Source: Bog-473 sp963828825
Lineage (GTDB): Bacteria; Actinomycetota; Acidimicrobiia; Acidimicrobiales; RAAP-2
DNA length: 64,000 bases
NCBI GenBank assembly: GCA_963828825.1
Contig: CAWHGF010000001.1
Coordinates: forward strand, 62,001 to 126,000
Reading direction: 5' to 3'
In this document: piece after piece, positions 62,004 to 64,000 of the stretch
Layout of the letters: each line of letters begins with the position of its first letter
Numbering within the stretch: position 1 is the first letter of the stretch
Notes under the pieces: model-generated
The model's input: the letters and a program-made list of their open reading frames with translations, nothing else
The model's database searches: none
Told to the model about the DNA's origin: nothing
Position numbers and translations under genes: made by a program

Positions 62004-62019
62004 CAGAGGGCGCAGGTTC

Positions 62020-62043
62020 GGGCCGATCCGAGAGGGTCGGCCC
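62020..62043 (+). terminator. Hairpin followed by a short T-rich run
   Basis: GGGCCGA...TCGGCCC stem around a short GC-rich loop, followed by TTCT. A plausible intrinsic terminator, but it lies 260 bases after the glycosyltransferase stop. Confidence 0.3.
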
Positions 62044-62125
62044 TTCTGCTGCCCCCCGATCGGTCCGTAAGTGCCCCGGGGATTCATGACCGGAGTGTGA
62101 AACATCTCCGTCGGTTTTTACGGTT

Positions 62126-62248
62126 TTACAGCGGGCCGTCCACATCGATCACAGTGCCGTGGACGAACTGCGGCCTCGTCGCTCGCCAGACAGTGGCGTA
62201 GGCGACGACGTCTGAAGCATCGCTTCTGCCAGCAGGCGTGCCAGGCAT
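62126..62248 (-). pseudogene. C-terminal fragment of a short-chain dehydrogenase
   Basis: Forty residues, MPGTPAGRSDASDVVAYATV then FVHGTVIDVDGPL, match the end of SDR enzymes (the 'GR.. ..DVA' helix and 'GTVIDVDGG' strand). The preceding Rossmann domain and the catalytic Tyr-x-x-x-Lys are absent; upstream is random sequence and then the histidine kinase gene. A remnant only. Confidence 0.5.
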
Positions 62249-62406
62249 CACTTCGGCCGGATGTTCGCCACTGTCTGATCCATCCGCATTCGCCCACGTC
62301 ACGGCGTTCCCCAGCGGAATCTGCCCATTCATCTGGGCGACCCTGTCAGTCTTCCTGGGGTTCAGTGGCGGGCTCCCTGGTGCTGCCAGGACGTTGGGAC
62401 CCTGCG

Positions 62407-63605
62407 TCAAGCAGCGGCCAGCGGCAGGCGGACGGTGAAACAGCATCCACCCGATTCGTTCGCCACCTCGATATCCCCCCCGTGCGCCTGGACCAGTCCC
62501 TGGGCGATAGCCAGGCCCAGGCCCGCTCGCTTGTCCGGCTCGGGGCTCCGGGCCGCGTCGCCGCGGTACCCCAGCTCGAAGACCCGGACCAGGTCCGCCT
62601 TGGCGATGCCACCGCAGCCGTCACGCACTGTCATGACGGTCCCATCGTCGGTGACGCGTGCCAGGACGCTCACCTCGCCGCCCGCGGGCGTGTGGCGCAG
62701 TGCGTTCTCGAGCAGGTTGCGCAGGATTCGCAGGAACTCGGTGGTGGAGATCCGCACTTTGGCCGAACCCTCCTCGACTCGCCCGACGACGTGCACCCCC
62801 TTGGCTTTCGCCATGGGGCGTACGAGCACGAGCGCGTCGGAAACCACGTCGTTGAGCGAGACCAGCTCCAGGTTCAGATTCAAGAGGCCGCTGTGGATGC
62901 GGCTCAGGCGGAAGAGGTCGTCGACCATGCCGTCGAGGCGGGCGACTTCGCCTTTTATGGTCCGGTAGTAACGCGACACTGTCTGAGGATCGGTCACGAT
63001 GCCGTCCTCCAGTGCCTCGGTCAGCGCCTGGATCCCTGCCAACGGCGTCCGCAGGTCGTGCGAGATCCACGCCACCAGTTCGCGCCGGGAGGCCTCGAGC
63101 GAGCGTTCCCGCACCATCGACTCGTGCAGCTGCTCCCCGATCTCCTGCAGCTCGCTCGCCAAGTTGGAGAGCTCCAGGGTCGGAACCGCGGCTGCGGGAT
63201 CGTGGGGCCGCTGACCGAGCGACGACGCCAGACGGCTAACGGTGCCGATGCCTTGGGAGAGGGTCCTGGCCAGGACGATGGCTGCCAAACCGCCGACCGT
63301 CGCTGCGGCCACCAGGACCACGATGGCGGTTCGCTCGTCTTTCGCGGACAAGAACATGCGCGAGCCGGCCAGCACCGTCCCGGCCACGATGCCGAGCACC
63401 GTGGTCAGCGCCACCACCCAGAGGTAGACGGACAACGGTCTCTGACCCAGGTGACGCGTCACCGCCAACCCGAGCAACGACAGCACGAACGCGGCCCCGG
63501 CCGACAGGGCGACCACTTCGGTCGCCGCAGCGGGCGTGTCGCCGAACGCGAGAGCGAGGAGCCACGCGGCGCCGATTCCCGCCACACCGAGCAGGGCGAT
63601 CCGGC

Positions 63606-63609
<4 letters not shown>
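62407..63609 (-). CDS. Membrane-bound sensor histidine kinase
   Basis: A 400-residue kinase from ATG at 63609 (MSRIALLGVAGIGAAWLLAL). About four hydrophobic segments cover residues 1-120, then a HAMP-like linker (LARTLSQGIGTVSRLASSLG). HisKA is RRELVAWISHDLRTPLAGIQ with the phospho-His. The HATPase N-box is RILRNLLENALRHTPAGGEV, with a G1 region like VRDGCGGI and AGLGLAIAQGLVQAHGG. The usual D in DNGxG reads DGCGG, a small deviation. Its start overlaps the stop of the response regulator gene in ATGA, so the two form an operon. The signal is unknown. Confidence 0.88.

Positions 63610-64000
<391 letters not shown>

Overview
The window is about 63% GC and reads as an Actinomycetota chromosome. 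The evidence is an AfsR/SARP regulator, LuxR-type AAA regulators, a DosR/DosS-like pair, a WS/DGAT acyltransferase and MgtA- and phosphoketolase-type enzymes with actinobacterial wording. Acidimicrobiia or a related uncultured line is my guess, not something I can prove. An unusual number of genes (about fifteen to twenty) carry frameshifts or in-frame stops. Either the consensus sequence is error-prone or this is a decaying accessory region; both readings are kept open in the entries.

Layout. (1) 0.2-5.8 kb: a MarR regulator facing a secreted protein, a phosphoesterase lipoprotein, and a GH5 endoglycoceramidase-like enzyme split by an amber codon. (2) 6.06-51.03 kb: a segment bounded by two direct repeats. 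Each repeat has 45 identical bases matching the 3' half of initiator tRNA-fMet, followed by about 250 related bases. This looks like an integrated island (about 44.7 kb) without a visible integrase. Its left part (6.5-25.9 kb) holds a hydrolase-LuxR fusion, small stress enzymes, a broken SARP regulator, two ABC exporters, a ROK kinase, an acetate kinase relic and an IlvD/Edd dehydratase. Its right part (20.9-50.3 kb) resembles a hypoxia/dormancy regulon. It contains a DosR-like response regulator facing a DosS-like GAF histidine kinase, six universal stress proteins or relics, three flavin split-barrel (PNPOx) proteins, two GNAT acetyltransferases, an HDAC-like deacetylase, carbamate kinase, phosphoketolase, WS/DGAT, a trehalose synthase-like transferase, GAPDH, a zinc alcohol dehydrogenase and an MgtA-type ATPase. 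At least nine intergenic regions here carry GGGACC-N2-GGTCCC-like palindromes resembling the mycobacterial DosR box. An IS3 element sits inside this part.

(3) 51.0-62.0 kb: a second block ending at a decayed tRNA-fMet-like sequence. It holds secreted proteins, SnoaL-like proteins, a LuxR-type ATPase regulator, two copies of a small HTH-like protein, a membrane protein, a GDSL hydrolase and a GT1 glycosyltransferase. Five intergenic sites share a different palindrome (AATTCAGTA...TACTGAG), always in the same orientation to the downstream gene, suggesting a second local regulon. (4) 62.1-64.0 kb: an SDR fragment and an OmpR/histidine kinase operon running off the window.

How the genes may work together (inference). 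The DosRS-like pair would sense low oxygen or redox state and act through the GGGACC boxes. It would switch on stress proteins, storage-lipid synthesis, phosphoketolase and carbamate kinase ATP routes, alcohol dehydrogenase, and a lysine acetylation/deacetylation pair.
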